From positions 1 to 64,000 of the forward strand of contig JAEWJX010000118.1 of the NCBI GenBank assembly GCA_023386365.1: a stretch of 64,000 nt of DNA, read 5' to 3'. Below the pieces are notes generated by a model, which was not told the origin of the DNA, made no database searches, and saw only the letters and a list, made by a program, of their open reading frames with translations. Both the position numbers and the translations under genes were made by a program. This DNA is from Actinomycetes bacterium. GTDB taxonomy: Bacteria > Actinomycetota > Actinomycetes > Actinomycetales > Microbacteriaceae. Positions 35,337 through 42,829 of the stretch are shown in pieces. The stretch's first letter is position 1. Each line of letters begins with the position of its first letter.

Positions 35337-36296
35337 ATGAGCGCGTCCGGCGGAACCAAGGCGATCATCGCGGCCTTCGCGGCCAACCTGGGGATCGCGA
35401 TCACCAAGTTCATCGCGTGGATCTTCTCCGGCTCGAGCTCCATGCTCGCCGAGGGTGTGCACTCGCTCGCCGACTCCGGCAACCAGCTTCTGCTGCTGCT
35501 CGGCGGGCGCAAGGCGCGCAAGAGGGCGGACGCGGAGCACCCGTTCGGCTACGGCCGCGAACGGTACGTGTACGCCTTCGTCGTGTCGATCATCCTGTTC
35601 TCGGTCGGTGGCGTGTTCTCGCTCTACGAGGGCGTCGAGAAGCTGACCCACCCGCACCCGCTCGAGAACGCGTGGCTGCCGATCCTGGTGCTCGTCATCG
35701 CCATCGGGCTGGAGTCGTTCTCGCTGCGCACGGCGGTGAAGGAGTCGAACCACGTGCGCGGAACCCAGAACTGGGTGCAGTTCGTGCGCCACGCGAAGCA
35801 GCCGGAGCTGCCCGTCGTGCTGCTGGAAGACATCGCGGCCCTCATGGGTCTCGTGTTCGCGCTGGCCGGCGTGGGGCTCACGATCGTCACCGGCGAGCCG
35901 ATGTGGGACGGCATCGGCACGATCGCGATCGGCGTGCTGCTGGTACTGGTGGCCGTCATCCTCGGCATCGAGACGAAGAGCCTGCTGGTCGGCGAGGGCG
36001 CGTCGCCGTCGGACAACACCAAGATCCTCGCCGCCCTCAACGGTCACCCGCAGGTCGAGGCCGTCATCCACATGAAGACCCTGTACCTCGGTCCGGATGA
36101 GCTGCTCGTCGCCGCGAAGATCGCGGTGCCGAAGGCCACCAAGGCCGCCCAGGTGGCCGCCGCGATCGATGCGATCGAAGCCGACGTGCGCGCCACCGTG
36201 CCGCACGCCCGGGCCATCTACCTCGAGCCCGACATCTACGTGCCGCGCGCCGAGAACCCGCCCACCGACGCGATCGTCATCAAGAGCGCGGACTGA
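35337..36296 (+). CDS. cation diffusion facilitator family transporter
   Basis: 319-residue metal/proton antiporter. Six helices are predicted; the transport-site residues are in AEGVHSLADSGNQ (H and D of the HxxxD motif) and in LLEDIAALMG. It has the longer loop with HPFGYGRERYVYAF typical of the SLC30A9/FieF-like branch, and a C-terminal cytoplasmic domain of about 90 residues. Likely substrates are Zn2+, Mn2+ or Fe2+. TAGAAT is 7 nt before the ATG. The next gene follows 20 bp later. Confidence 0.9.
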   Translation: MSASGGTKAIIAAFAANLGIAITKFIAWIFSGSSSMLAEGVHSLADSGNQLLLLLGGRKARKRADAEHPFGYGRERYVYAFVVSIILFSVGGVFSLYEGVEKLTHPHPLENAWLPILVLVIAIGLESFSLRTAVKESNHVRGTQNWVQFVRHAKQPELPVVLLEDIAALMGLVFALAGVGLTIVTGEPMWDGIGTIAIGVLLVLVAVILGIETKSLLVGEGASPSDNTKILAALNGHPQVEAVIHMKTLYLGPDELLVAAKIAVPKATKAAQVAAAIDAIEADVRATVPHARAIYLEPDIYVPRAENPPTDAIVIKSAD

Positions 36297-36316
36297 CCGC
36301 GGAGAACGGAACCACC

Positions 36317-36670
36317 ATGGAGATCCTGCACAACATCCTGCTCGCGCTGCACATCCTCGGCCTGGCGGCGATCATCGGAACCTTCTTCGTGCAAATGCGT
36401 CAGAACGACGGATTCCGCACCGACATCGTGCTGGCGGGTGCGATCACCCAGGTGGTCACCGGCATCGCCCTCGTCGGGGTCGGCGAGGCGATCGACCGCG
36501 ACTACAACATGATCAAGATCGGCGTGAAGCTGCTGCTCGCGCTGGTGGTGCTGGGTGCGGCGATCGCCGCGGCCGTGGCGGCGAAGCGCGGCAAGCGCGT
36601 GAAGCCGTGGTTCCACGTGGCGGGCGGCACGGCGGTCGTGAACGTGCTCGTCGCGGTGCTCTGGCACTAG
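36317..36670 (+). CDS. small integral membrane protein
   Basis: 117-residue protein with four predicted helices. The first contains LHILGLAAIIGTFFVQMR, where a helix-embedded histidine resembles haem- or proton-handling membrane proteins of the CopD/DUF2269 type. A second histidine-containing helix ends the protein (WFHVAGGTAVVNVLVAVLWH). It follows the CDF gene by 20 bp and may be co-transcribed. Function unknown. It ends 3 bp from the convergent DUF4406 gene. Confidence 0.75.
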   Translation: MEILHNILLALHILGLAAIIGTFFVQMRQNDGFRTDIVLAGAITQVVTGIALVGVGEAIDRDYNMIKIGVKLLLALVVLGAAIAAAVAAKRGKRVKPWFHVAGGTAVVNVLVAVLWH

Positions 36671-36673
36671 GCC

Positions 36674-37027
36674 TCACAGCCGCGCGGGGATCTGCTCCGC
36701 GTCGGTGTAGACCGGCAGGCCGAGTTCGTGCGCGATGCGCACGTCTTCGTCGGCGCCCGCGGATTCGCCGGGCAGCCGCAGGACGGCGTCGCAGTGCTGC
36801 AGGAGGCGCTTCGCCGTCTCGTACATGACGTCCGGTTCGCCGTCTGTGCCGTCGAGTTCGCGGATCACCGGGAGCGCCACCCATTCGCCGATCATCGGCA
36901 CGTGGCCGCGCCGGTAGACGGGAGCGGATGCGGCTTCGAGGCGCTGCAGGTTGCGGGCGATGAGGGCTGGGTCGCCGCCCGTTCCGGAGCGGTAGGGGCC
37001 GGCGATGAGGATGAGTTGGGGTTTCAC
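36674..37027 (-). CDS. DUF4406 domain protein (nucleoside deoxyribosyltransferase-like fold)
   Basis: 117-residue cytosolic protein. IAGPYRSG at the N-terminus and the later LPGESAGADEDVRIAHELGLPVY are the two conserved regions of DUF4406, a Rossmann-like family related to nucleoside 2-deoxyribosyltransferases. No biochemical role is established here. TACGCT (37035-37040 on this strand) is 7 nt before the GTG start. Confidence 0.85.
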   Translation of the reverse strand: MKPQLILIAGPYRSGTGGDPALIARNLQRLEAASAPVYRRGHVPMIGEWVALPVIRELDGTDGEPDVMYETAKRLLQHCDAVLRLPGESAGADEDVRIAHELGLPVYTDAEQIPARL

Positions 37028-37033
37028 ATCGGG

Positions 37034-37066
37034 TAGCGTAACCTTAACCGTGCAACAACATGCAAC
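37034..37066 (+). promoter_or_regulatory. promoter and direct repeat before the DeoR-type gene
   Basis: TAGCGT (37034-37039) could be the -10 box. Downstream, GCAAC is repeated exactly one helical turn apart (37052-37056 and 37062-37066). DeoR-family repressors often bind such direct repeats, so autoregulation is possible. Confidence 0.4.
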
Positions 37067-37083
37067 TCTCGGAAGGAATGCGG

Positions 37084-37821
37084 ATGCTGTCGGAACAGCG
37101 CAGAGCCCACCTGCTCGACCTGCTGGCCCGTGACGGCCGCGTCGTCGCGAAAGACGTCGCCGCCGAGCTCCGCATCTCGGAGGACTCCGTGCGCCGCGAC
37201 CTGCGCGAACTCGCCGACGCCGGCCTCGCGCGCCGCGTCTACGGTGGCGCGCTCCCCGTCGACGCGAGCGAACCCCCGTTCGCCGACCGTGGCGACGTCG
37301 AACCGGTGAGCAAGGCGCGCGTCGCCCAGGCCGCCCTCGCTCTCATCGAACCCGGCATGACCCTCGCGCTCGACGCCGGCACCACCAGCATCTCGCTCGC
37401 CCGCATCCTGCCGCGCGGCGCCGGCCTCACCGTCGCGACCCCCAGTCCGCACGTCGCCATCGCGGCCGCCGAGCGATCCGACGCGCGCGTGATCCTGCTG
37501 GGCGGCGAACTCGGACGGCACTCGATGGTGTCGGGCGGCGCGCTCGCCCTCGAAGCGATCTCGCGGATCGGGGCCGACCGCTTCCTGCTCGGCGCATCCG
37601 GCGTGCACCCCGAGCACGGCGTGACCACCGACGACCCCGACGACGCCGCCGTGAAACGCGCCCTCGCCGCCGTCAGCCGGGAGACCTACCTGCTCGTCAG
37701 CGGCGAGAAGCTGGGAGCGCGGGCGCGGCATCCGGTGCTCCCCCTCGACGCGATCGCCGGCGTGGTCGTCGACCCCGCCGACCGCGCCGCCGCGACCGAA
37801 CTCGGTCTTCCCCTCGCCTGA
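37084..37821 (+). CDS. DeoR/GlpR-family transcriptional regulator
   Basis: 245-residue repressor. The N-terminal DeoR helix-turn-helix is clear (RRAHLLDLLARDGRVVAKDVAAELRISEDSVRRDLRELADAG, RVYGGAL). The C-terminal DeoRC sensor has the phosphosugar-binding DAGTTS motif and VLLGGELGR. I favour ATG 37084, which has AAGGA six bases upstream; in-frame ATGs at 37060 and 37078 are alternatives. The effector is probably a phosphorylated sugar. No sugar operon is adjacent. It ends 3 bp from the convergent tadA stop. Confidence 0.9.
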   Translation: MLSEQRRAHLLDLLARDGRVVAKDVAAELRISEDSVRRDLRELADAGLARRVYGGALPVDASEPPFADRGDVEPVSKARVAQAALALIEPGMTLALDAGTTSISLARILPRGAGLTVATPSPHVAIAAAERSDARVILLGGELGRHSMVSGGALALEAISRIGADRFLLGASGVHPEHGVTTDDPDDAAVKRALAAVSRETYLLVSGEKLGARARHPVLPLDAIAGVVVDPADRAAATELGLPLA

Positions 37822-37824
37822 GCC

Positions 37825-38280
37825 TCAGAGCTCGGAGAAGAACCCCGTCAGGAGCGCGGCGCACTCCGCCTCGAGCACACCCGCCACCACCTCGGCGCGG
37901 TACGGCAGCCGACGATCGCGCAGCAGGTCGTGCACCGACCCCGCAGCGCCCGCCTTCTCATCCCACGCGCCGAACACCACCCGCGGGATGCGCGACGCGA
38001 GGATCGCCCCCGCGCACATCACGCACGGCTCGAGCGTCACCACGAGCGTCGTGTCGACCAGATGCCAGTCGCCGCGCACCTCCGCCGCCCGCCGGATCGC
38101 CACCACCTCGGCATGCGCGGTCGGATCGTGCAGCTTCTCGCGCTCGTTTCGTCCGGCCGCCAGCACGGTGCCGTCGCGATCCAGCAGAACCGCCCCCACG
38201 GGGACGTCGCCGGAGCCGAGGGCGAAGCGCGCCTCGGCGAGTGCGAGGCGCATCGCCTCCGCGTCGGCCGGAGAGGGCAT
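37825..38280 (-). CDS. tadA: tRNA-specific adenosine deaminase
   Basis: Zinc enzyme that converts A34 to inosine in the tRNA-Arg(ACG) anticodon. The 151-residue protein has the deaminase motifs H56-A-E58 and P-C86-V-M-C89, and a C-terminal helix ending FFSEL. The ATG start is only 11 bp from the divergent upp start. TAGGCT (read from 38292 to 38287) lies 6 nt upstream, inside the upp start codon, so a leaderless transcript is likely. Confidence 0.93.
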   Translation of the reverse strand: MPSPADAEAMRLALAEARFALGSGDVPVGAVLLDRDGTVLAAGRNEREKLHDPTAHAEVVAIRRAAEVRGDWHLVDTTLVVTLEPCVMCAGAILASRIPRVVFGAWDEKAGAAGSVHDLLRDRRLPYRAEVVAGVLEAECAALLTGFFSEL

Positions 38281-38292
38281 AGATTGAGCCTA
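38280..38292. promoter_or_regulatory. two opposed promoters inside an 11-bp gap (tadA / upp)
   Basis: Plus-strand TAGATT (38280-38285) begins on the last base of the tadA start codon complement and is 6 nt from the upp ATG (38292). Minus-strand TAGGCT (38292-38287) begins on the first base of the upp ATG and is 6 nt from the tadA ATG (38280). The arrangement is symmetric, and each -35 region would lie inside the other gene. Confidence 0.6.
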
Positions 38293-38924
38293 TGCGAGTG
38301 CACGTCGCCGACCACCCCCTCATCACCCACAAGCTCACGGTGCTGCGCGATCAGCGCACCCCGTCGCCGGTCTTCCGCGCGCTCGCCGAAGAGCTGGTCA
38401 CCCTGCTCGCGTACGAGGCGACCCGCAACGTACGCACCAAGGAGGTGACCGTCACCACCCCCGTCGCCGAGACCACCGGCCTCGCGATCGCCGAACCGAA
38501 GCCGCTCGTCGTGCCCATCCTGCGCGCCGGCCTCGGGATGCTCGAAGGCATGGTCAAGCTGGTGCCCACCGCGGAGGTCGGATTCCTCGGCATGGTGCGC
38601 GACGAGGAGACCCTGCAGCCCACCACCTACGCCGAGCGGCTGCCCGACGACCTCTCGAACCGCCAGTGCTTCATCCTCGACCCGATGCTCGCCACCGGCG
38701 GGTCGCTCGGAGCCGCCATCGAGTTCCTGTTCGCACGTGGAGCCGTCGACGTGACCGCCGTGTGCCTGATCGCCGCCCCCGAAGGTCTCGAGGCCGTCCG
38801 CAAGGCCACCGAAGGGCGCGAGGTGACGATCGTCATCGGCGCTCTCGACGAGAAACTCAACGAACTGGGCTACATCGTGCCCGGCCTCGGCGACGCCGGA
38901 GATCGCCTCTACGGCCTCGTCTAG
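38292..38924 (+). CDS. upp: uracil phosphoribosyltransferase
   Basis: Pyrimidine-salvage enzyme making UMP from uracil and PRPP. The 210-residue protein has the family's HPLITHKLTVLRDQ start, the LRAGLGM segment, the PRPP loop region DPMLATGGS, and the uracil-binding C-terminal YIVPGLGDAGDRLYG. TAGATT is 6 nt before the ATG, giving a probable leaderless mRNA. Divergent from tadA. Confidence 0.96.
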   Translation: MRVHVADHPLITHKLTVLRDQRTPSPVFRALAEELVTLLAYEATRNVRTKEVTVTTPVAETTGLAIAEPKPLVVPILRAGLGMLEGMVKLVPTAEVGFLGMVRDEETLQPTTYAERLPDDLSNRQCFILDPMLATGGSLGAAIEFLFARGAVDVTAVCLIAAPEGLEAVRKATEGREVTIVIGALDEKLNELGYIVPGLGDAGDRLYGLV

Positions 38925-38939
38925 CAACTTTTCCTTCTG

Positions 38940-38995
38940 TTACGACACATATCGTCTCGGTTGACATGCGGCGTAACGCTGGCACAAACTGGCAC
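38940..38995 (+). promoter_or_regulatory. upstream region with inverted and direct repeats
   Basis: GTTACG (38940-38945) and CGTAAC (38972-38977) form an inverted repeat. A TTGACA -35-like box lies at 38961-38966. A direct repeat TGGCAC-AAAC-TGGCAC lies at 38980-38995, just before the small ORF. These could be regulator sites for the small ORF and winged-helix gene; no clear -10 box is visible. Confidence 0.4.
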
Positions 38996-38997
38996 GC

Positions 38998-39099
38998 ATG
39001 ACCGTTCACCAGCGCCCCACGACCTCCTTCGAGGCCCTTGGGAACGCCGACATGATGATGTCGGCGCGCTCGGTCATGTGTTGTCGAATGTGCGCGTAG
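38998..39099 (+). CDS. 33-residue upstream ORF ending in a cysteine cluster
   Basis: ATG 38998 opens MTVHQRPTTSFEALG, continues NADMMMSARSV and ends MCCRMCA, stop. Three of the last six residues are cysteine, which is rare in this proteome. It lies in the leader of the winged-helix gene, 142 bp before that gene's preferred start. Short actinobacterial ORFs ending in cysteine runs are known as cysteine-responsive attenuators, so a regulatory leader peptide is plausible. The ribosome site is weak, and the start could also be one of the internal ATGs. Confidence 0.45.
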   Translation: MTVHQRPTTSFEALGNADMMMSARSVMCCRMCA

Positions 39100-39241
39100 A
39101 GCCACCCTCCGCCCGAGTTACCGCGTCATGGTGAACTCCCCGACATCCGGCTCCGACGACCCGGATGGCGTCTCCCGCTTCGACAGCTCCCGGCCTGCCG
39201 CATCTGACGCGGCCGCCGACACATCCCAAGGATTCGACGAC

Positions 39242-39964
39242 ATGTCTCTCGCAACCCTCGACACCCTCCGTCCCCAGACCCGTACCTACCCCGCCCCCCG
39301 CGCGGTGCCGCAGCCGGCACCCGAGGCGGAGCGCCCCCGCATCCGCGCCGTGCCCGAAGGCACCGAAGCCCGCGGCTTCGCCCTCTACGTGGGCGTCGAC
39401 GAACTGAAGGCCCTGCAGGCGGGCGTCACCCTCCCGCAGTTGGTCGAGGCGCTGAAGCGCACCGTCGCCGAGCTCGTGCCCGACGCCGAGACGTACGCCG
39501 CCGTCGCCCTCGCGCCGCAGAACGCGGGCGGGCGCGACGTGGAGGTGGTGCGCCTCGCCCTGCAGGACCCGGCCGCGCTCGCCAAGCACCGCCAGACGAC
39601 CGTCCCGGCCGAAGCCCCCGAGCCGAAGGGCGGTGTCGTGATCGACATCTCCCGCAAGCGGGTGCAGCTCGACGGCGACACCGCGCCGCTCACCTACAAG
39701 GAGTTCGAACTGCTGCAGTTCCTGGTGCTCCGCGAGGGTCGCACCATCGACCGTGCCGAGATCATCTCCACCTTGTGGTCCGACGGCTCCGACGAGGAGA
39801 CGCCGAACGAGCGCACCATCGACGTGCACGTGCGTCGCCTGCGTTCGAAGCTGGGCGCCTACGAAGACATCGTGCGCACGGTGCGCGGCTCCGGGTACCG
39901 GTTCGACCGTCACGCGGATGTCACCATCCGCTGGGCGTCGACCCCGTCGCCGGACGTCTTCTAG
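39242..39964 (+). CDS. orphan winged-helix (OmpR-type) regulator with unusual N-terminal domain
   Basis: 240-residue protein. The C-terminal 100 residues are an OmpR/PhoB-like winged helix (DGDTAPLTYKEFELLQFL, recognition helix in NERTIDVHVRRLRSKL, wing TVRGSGYRFDR). The N-terminal part is not a receiver domain; it has a P/R-rich lead and a region with GFALYVGVDELKALQAG. No kinase gene is adjacent. I use ATG 39242 because AAGGA lies 9 nt upstream; a longer start at 39128 has no ribosome site. Similar proteins occur widely in actinobacteria and their role is not known to me. Confidence 0.8.
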   Translation: MSLATLDTLRPQTRTYPAPRAVPQPAPEAERPRIRAVPEGTEARGFALYVGVDELKALQAGVTLPQLVEALKRTVAELVPDAETYAAVALAPQNAGGRDVEVVRLALQDPAALAKHRQTTVPAEAPEPKGGVVIDISRKRVQLDGDTAPLTYKEFELLQFLVLREGRTIDRAEIISTLWSDGSDEETPNERTIDVHVRRLRSKLGAYEDIVRTVRGSGYRFDRHADVTIRWASTPSPDVF

Positions 39965-40878
39965 GGCTCGGTCGGTTTCGAGACGCGTCCGCTGCGCGGG
40001 CGCTCCTCAACCGGCTCTGGCGCGCGCCCTCGGCGGAGGCGTTGCTGGCCGATCAGGATGCCGACCAGCACCAGCAGGATGCCGGCGAGTTGCGCGGCGG
40101 CGAGGCTCTCGCCTCCGAGCAGCACGCCCAGGAGCACCCCGGTGACCGGGTTGAGCAGCCCGATGATGCCGACGGTGCCCGCCTTCAGGTGCTCCAGTCC
40201 GTAGAACCAGGCGACGTTCGCGAGCGCCGTGCCGATCAGCGTGACGTAGGCGATACCGATCCAGCCGCCCGCGTCGAGCACGGGCGGCGGGCCCTCCACG
40301 AACAGCGCGACGACCAGCAGCATCAGCCCGCCCGCCAGCAACTGCCAGGCACTCTCCGCCACGGGGGCCGCGGTGGCGCCCCACCGTTTGGTGAGCACGA
40401 ATCCGAGCGACGACGACACGAGTGCCGCGGCCGACGCGGCGACACCCCACGGCTCGATGGCACCCACTCCCCCGGCGACCAGCAGCAGCACGCCGAGGAT
40501 GCCGATCGCGGCGCCCGCGAACATCCGGGCGGCGGGCTGCTGGCCGGCGAGCGCCCAGGCGAACAGCGCGAGCACGAGTGGGGAGGCGGCCATGATCGAC
40601 GACGCCACGCTTGTGGGCAGGAGCTGCGCGGCGAGGTAGAGCAGCAGGAAGAGCCCGCCGACATTGAGCAGGCCGAGCAGGGCGCTGCGTGCCCACTGGA
40701 TGCCGCGCGGGAGTCGGCGGGCGATGAGGAGCAGCACGATGCCCGCCGGGAGGGCGCGCAGGGCGGATCCCCAGAGCGGCGCCTCGGCGGGGAGCAGCAG
40801 GTGGGTGACGTAGTAGGTCGCTCCCCAGGCGATGGGGGCGATCGCGGTGATGAGGACGGCGCGCCAACTAGCTTCCAT
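39961..40878 (-). CDS. EamA/DMT-family transporter
   Basis: 305-residue membrane protein with ten helices in two EamA repeats (SIMAASPLVLALFAWALAG and TVGIIGLLNPVTGVLLG are the paired signatures). It is a probable exporter of metabolites or amino acids. The last 20 residues (EPVEERPRSGRVSKP...) are encoded by an intergenic-type repeat (39974-40012), so the C-terminus has been extended by a repeat. ATG 40878 has TAATAT five bases upstream, next to probable MarR sites. Its stop is shared with the winged-helix gene as CTAG. Confidence 0.9.
   Translation of the reverse strand: MEASWRAVLITAIAPIAWGATYYVTHLLLPAEAPLWGSALRALPAGIVLLLIARRLPRGIQWARSALLGLLNVGGLFLLLYLAAQLLPTSVASSIMAASPLVLALFAWALAGQQPAARMFAGAAIGILGVLLLVAGGVGAIEPWGVAASAAALVSSSLGFVLTKRWGATAAPVAESAWQLLAGGLMLLVVALFVEGPPPVLDAGGWIGIAYVTLIGTALANVAWFYGLEHLKAGTVGIIGLLNPVTGVLLGVLLGGESLAAAQLAGILLVLVGILIGQQRLRRGRAPEPVEERPRSGRVSKPTEP
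39974..40012. repeat. Microbacteriaceae-type palindromic repeat, copy 1
   Basis: GGTTTCGAGACGC ... GCGCTCCTCAACC, about 39 bp around GTCCGCTGCGCGGGC. It has the same frame of conserved ends as the copy at 48322-48358 (GGTTTCGATACGC ... GGCTACTCAACC). It lies inside the 3' end of the EamA gene and is translated. Confidence 0.7.
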
Positions 40879-40915
40879 GGAAGATATTAAAGCTTCCGGG
40901 GAAGGTATTATTCCC
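40872..40915. promoter_or_regulatory. tandem GGAA/TTCC inverted repeats, MarR operators
   Basis: The 39-bp gap and its edges hold three overlapping inverted repeats: CTTCCATGGAAG (40872-40883, covering the EamA ATG), GGAAG-N9-CTTCC (40879-40897) and GGGAA-N7-TTCCC (40899-40915). Minus-strand TAATAT (EamA) and plus-strand TATTAT (40906-40911, 6 nt from the MarR GTG) lie within them. A MarR repressor could silence both genes. Confidence 0.65.
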
Positions 40916-40917
40916 GC

Positions 40918-41418
40918 GTGACCGAAGATCACGTCGACCGCATACAAGCCCAGTGGCGACGCGAACGGCCCGACCTCGACCCCTCACCGCAGGGGGTCAT
41001 CGGACGCCTGCACCGCGTGGGCGACCGACTGCGCGCCGAACTGGTCGCCGAATACGCACGCCACGGCTTGGGCGAGGGCGACTTCGACGTGCTCGCGTCC
41101 CTCCGCCGCTCGGGCGCCCCGTACGAACTGCCGGCCGGCGAACTCGCCGAGCACACCATGGTCACCACGGGTGGCATGAGCAAGCGGCTCGACCGGCTGG
41201 AGGCCGCAGGACTCGTGTCGCGCCGCACCGACGAGGCGGATGCCCGGGTGCGGCGGGTGGCACTCACGCCCGATGGGCTCGCGCTCATCGACCGGGCCTT
41301 CACCGACCACATGGCCAACGAGCACCGCCTGCTGGACGGGCTCACGGCATCCGACCGCGCCACGCTCGAACGCATCCTGCGCGCCTGGCTGGCCGAACTC
41401 GACGGGGATTCCGCATGA
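40918..41418 (+). CDS. MarR-family transcriptional regulator
   Basis: 166-residue winged-helix protein. The DNA-binding part is GEGDFDVLASLRRSG ... TGGMSKRLDRLEAAGLVSRRTDEADARVRRVALT, with the conserved D-x-R in the wing. TATTAT is 6 nt before the GTG, so the mRNA is probably leaderless. It overlaps the following transporter by 4 bp and is divergent from the EamA transporter, with tandem inverted repeats between. It probably controls both transporters in response to a small ligand. Confidence 0.93.
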   Translation: MTEDHVDRIQAQWRRERPDLDPSPQGVIGRLHRVGDRLRAELVAEYARHGLGEGDFDVLASLRRSGAPYELPAGELAEHTMVTTGGMSKRLDRLEAAGLVSRRTDEADARVRRVALTPDGLALIDRAFTDHMANEHRLLDGLTASDRATLERILRAWLAELDGDSA

Positions 41419-42083
41419 TCGACCTCATCGCCGAACTGGTGCCGTTCGCCGTCGTCGTCGCCCTCAGCCCGCTGCCGATCATCTCCGTGCTGCTCATGCT
41501 CGCCGCGCCCGGCGGTCTCGGCCGCGGCGCCCTCTTCGCGCTCGCACGCGTCGTCACGCTCGCCCTGCTCGTGTTCGCGCTGTCGTTCGCGACGGATGCG
41601 GTCGACGACGCGGCGGGATCCACGACCCCCGCGGCGGTGCTGCGGATCGTGCTCGGTGCCGTGCTGGTGGTGGCCGCCGTGGTGAAGTGGAGGCGACGCC
41701 CGCGCGACGGCGCGGCCGAGGCGCTCCCCCGCTGGATGGGGGCGATGGACTCGCTGAGCGCCGGCGGCGCGCTGCGCTTGGGGGTGATCGTGACGATCGC
41801 CAACCCGAAGGAATTGGCGATGGCGGCCGGGGCCGGCCTGACGCTCGGCGGCGTGATGGCGGATGCGGCGACCGTGCTGGTCGCGGGCGCCGTGTTCGTG
41901 CTGCTCGCGACGCTCGCCACCACGCTCCCCGTGCTGGTGCTGGCCGTGGGCCGGGCACGCGTCGGACCGGCGCTCGAGTCCGCCCGGGCCTGGTTCGTGG
42001 GCAACAACGCGACGATCATGGTGATCGTGCTGCTCGTGCTCGGCGCGCTCCTGATCGGCGGCGGCATCGAGGAGTTGGTCTGA
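41415..42083 (+). CDS. GAP-family (Sap-like) membrane transporter
   Basis: 222-residue membrane protein with six helices in a LysE-like layout. ALSPLPIISVLLMLAAPGG and TIANPKELAMAAGAG are the paired proline-containing motifs of GAP/SfLAP proteins, which in mycobacteria export glycopeptidolipid or sulfolipid components. In this organism the cargo is unknown. ATG overlaps the MarR stop (ATGA). Operon with MarR. Confidence 0.85.
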   Translation: MIDLIAELVPFAVVVALSPLPIISVLLMLAAPGGLGRGALFALARVVTLALLVFALSFATDAVDDAAGSTTPAAVLRIVLGAVLVVAAVVKWRRRPRDGAAEALPRWMGAMDSLSAGGALRLGVIVTIANPKELAMAAGAGLTLGGVMADAATVLVAGAVFVLLATLATTLPVLVLAVGRARVGPALESARAWFVGNNATIMVIVLLVLGALLIGGGIEELV

Positions 42084-42127
42084 CGGCGAGTCTTCCCCGT
42101 GTCGGCGGTCGTGCGTAGCGTCGACGC

Positions 42128-42814
42128 ATGGACGTCATCCTGGTTCCCGGTTTCTGGCTGCGCGGCGAGTCGTGGGATGAGGTGGTGCCGGTGGTCGAAG
42201 CCGCCGGCCACCGCGCGATCCCGGTCACGCGCCCCGGGCTCGAGGCGGGCGCCGACGTCGAGGGGGTGACCCTCGCCGATCAGGTCGCCGCGATCGTGGC
42301 CGAAATCGACCGCGCGGACGGCCAGGTCGTGCTCGTGGGCCACTCGGGCGGCGGCCCGATCGTCTACGGCGCCGCCGACCAGCGAATCGACCGCGTGGCC
42401 CGCATCGTCTACGTCGACACCTGGCCGCTGCCGGAAGGCATGCCCAACAACGACGAGCTCCCCGTGGTCGACGGCGGTGTGCCCCTCCCCGACTGGTCGG
42501 TGTTCGACGACGCCGACCTGCGCGACCTCGACGAGACCGCCCGCATCCGCTTCCGCGATCGCGCGGTCGCTGAGCCCGCGGGAACCGCCCGAGACGGACA
42601 GCAACTGAGCGACCCGCGACGCCGGGCCATCCCGTCGACCGTGATCGCCAGTTCACGCACCGAGGCCGAATACCGCGAGTGGTTCGCGTCGCCGTTCTTC
42701 GCAGAGCTCGTGGCGCTCGAGAACGTCGAATACGTCGACCTGCCCACGGGGCACTGGCCGCAGTTCACCCGCCCGCGTGAACTGGGCGAGACGATCGTGG
42801 CCGCGATCCGCTGA
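42128..42814 (+). CDS. alpha/beta hydrolase
   Basis: 228-residue cytosolic hydrolase. The nucleophile elbow is GHSGGG in VVLVGHSGGGPIVYG, the acid residue is probably in YVDTWPLPEG or the following strand, and the histidine is in LPTGHWPQFTRP. The short form without a large lid and the HWPQFTRP ending resemble esterases of the salicylate-esterase/MES-like group. TAGCGT is 6 nt before the ATG. The stop codon sits in the loop of a terminator hairpin. Substrate unknown. Confidence 0.88.
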   Translation: MDVILVPGFWLRGESWDEVVPVVEAAGHRAIPVTRPGLEAGADVEGVTLADQVAAIVAEIDRADGQVVLVGHSGGGPIVYGAADQRIDRVARIVYVDTWPLPEGMPNNDELPVVDGGVPLPDWSVFDDADLRDLDETARIRFRDRAVAEPAGTARDGQQLSDPRRRAIPSTVIASSRTEAEYREWFASPFFAELVALENVEYVDLPTGHWPQFTRPRELGETIVAAIR

Positions 42815-42824
42815 CCGCGGCCAC
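42797..42824. terminator. bidirectional hairpin terminator over the hydrolase stop
   Basis: GTGGCCGCG (42797-42805) pairs perfectly with CGCGGCCAC (42816-42824). The 10-nt loop contains the TGA stop of the hydrolase gene. The convergent sulfatase gene ends 6 bp further on. Confidence 0.7.
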
Positions 42825-42829
42825 CCGCA

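Noticed and set aside
38980..38995. Sigma-54 promoter (TGGCAC repeat)
   Set aside because: The second half is TGGCAC, not TTGCA at the required spacing, and actinobacteria generally lack sigma-54.
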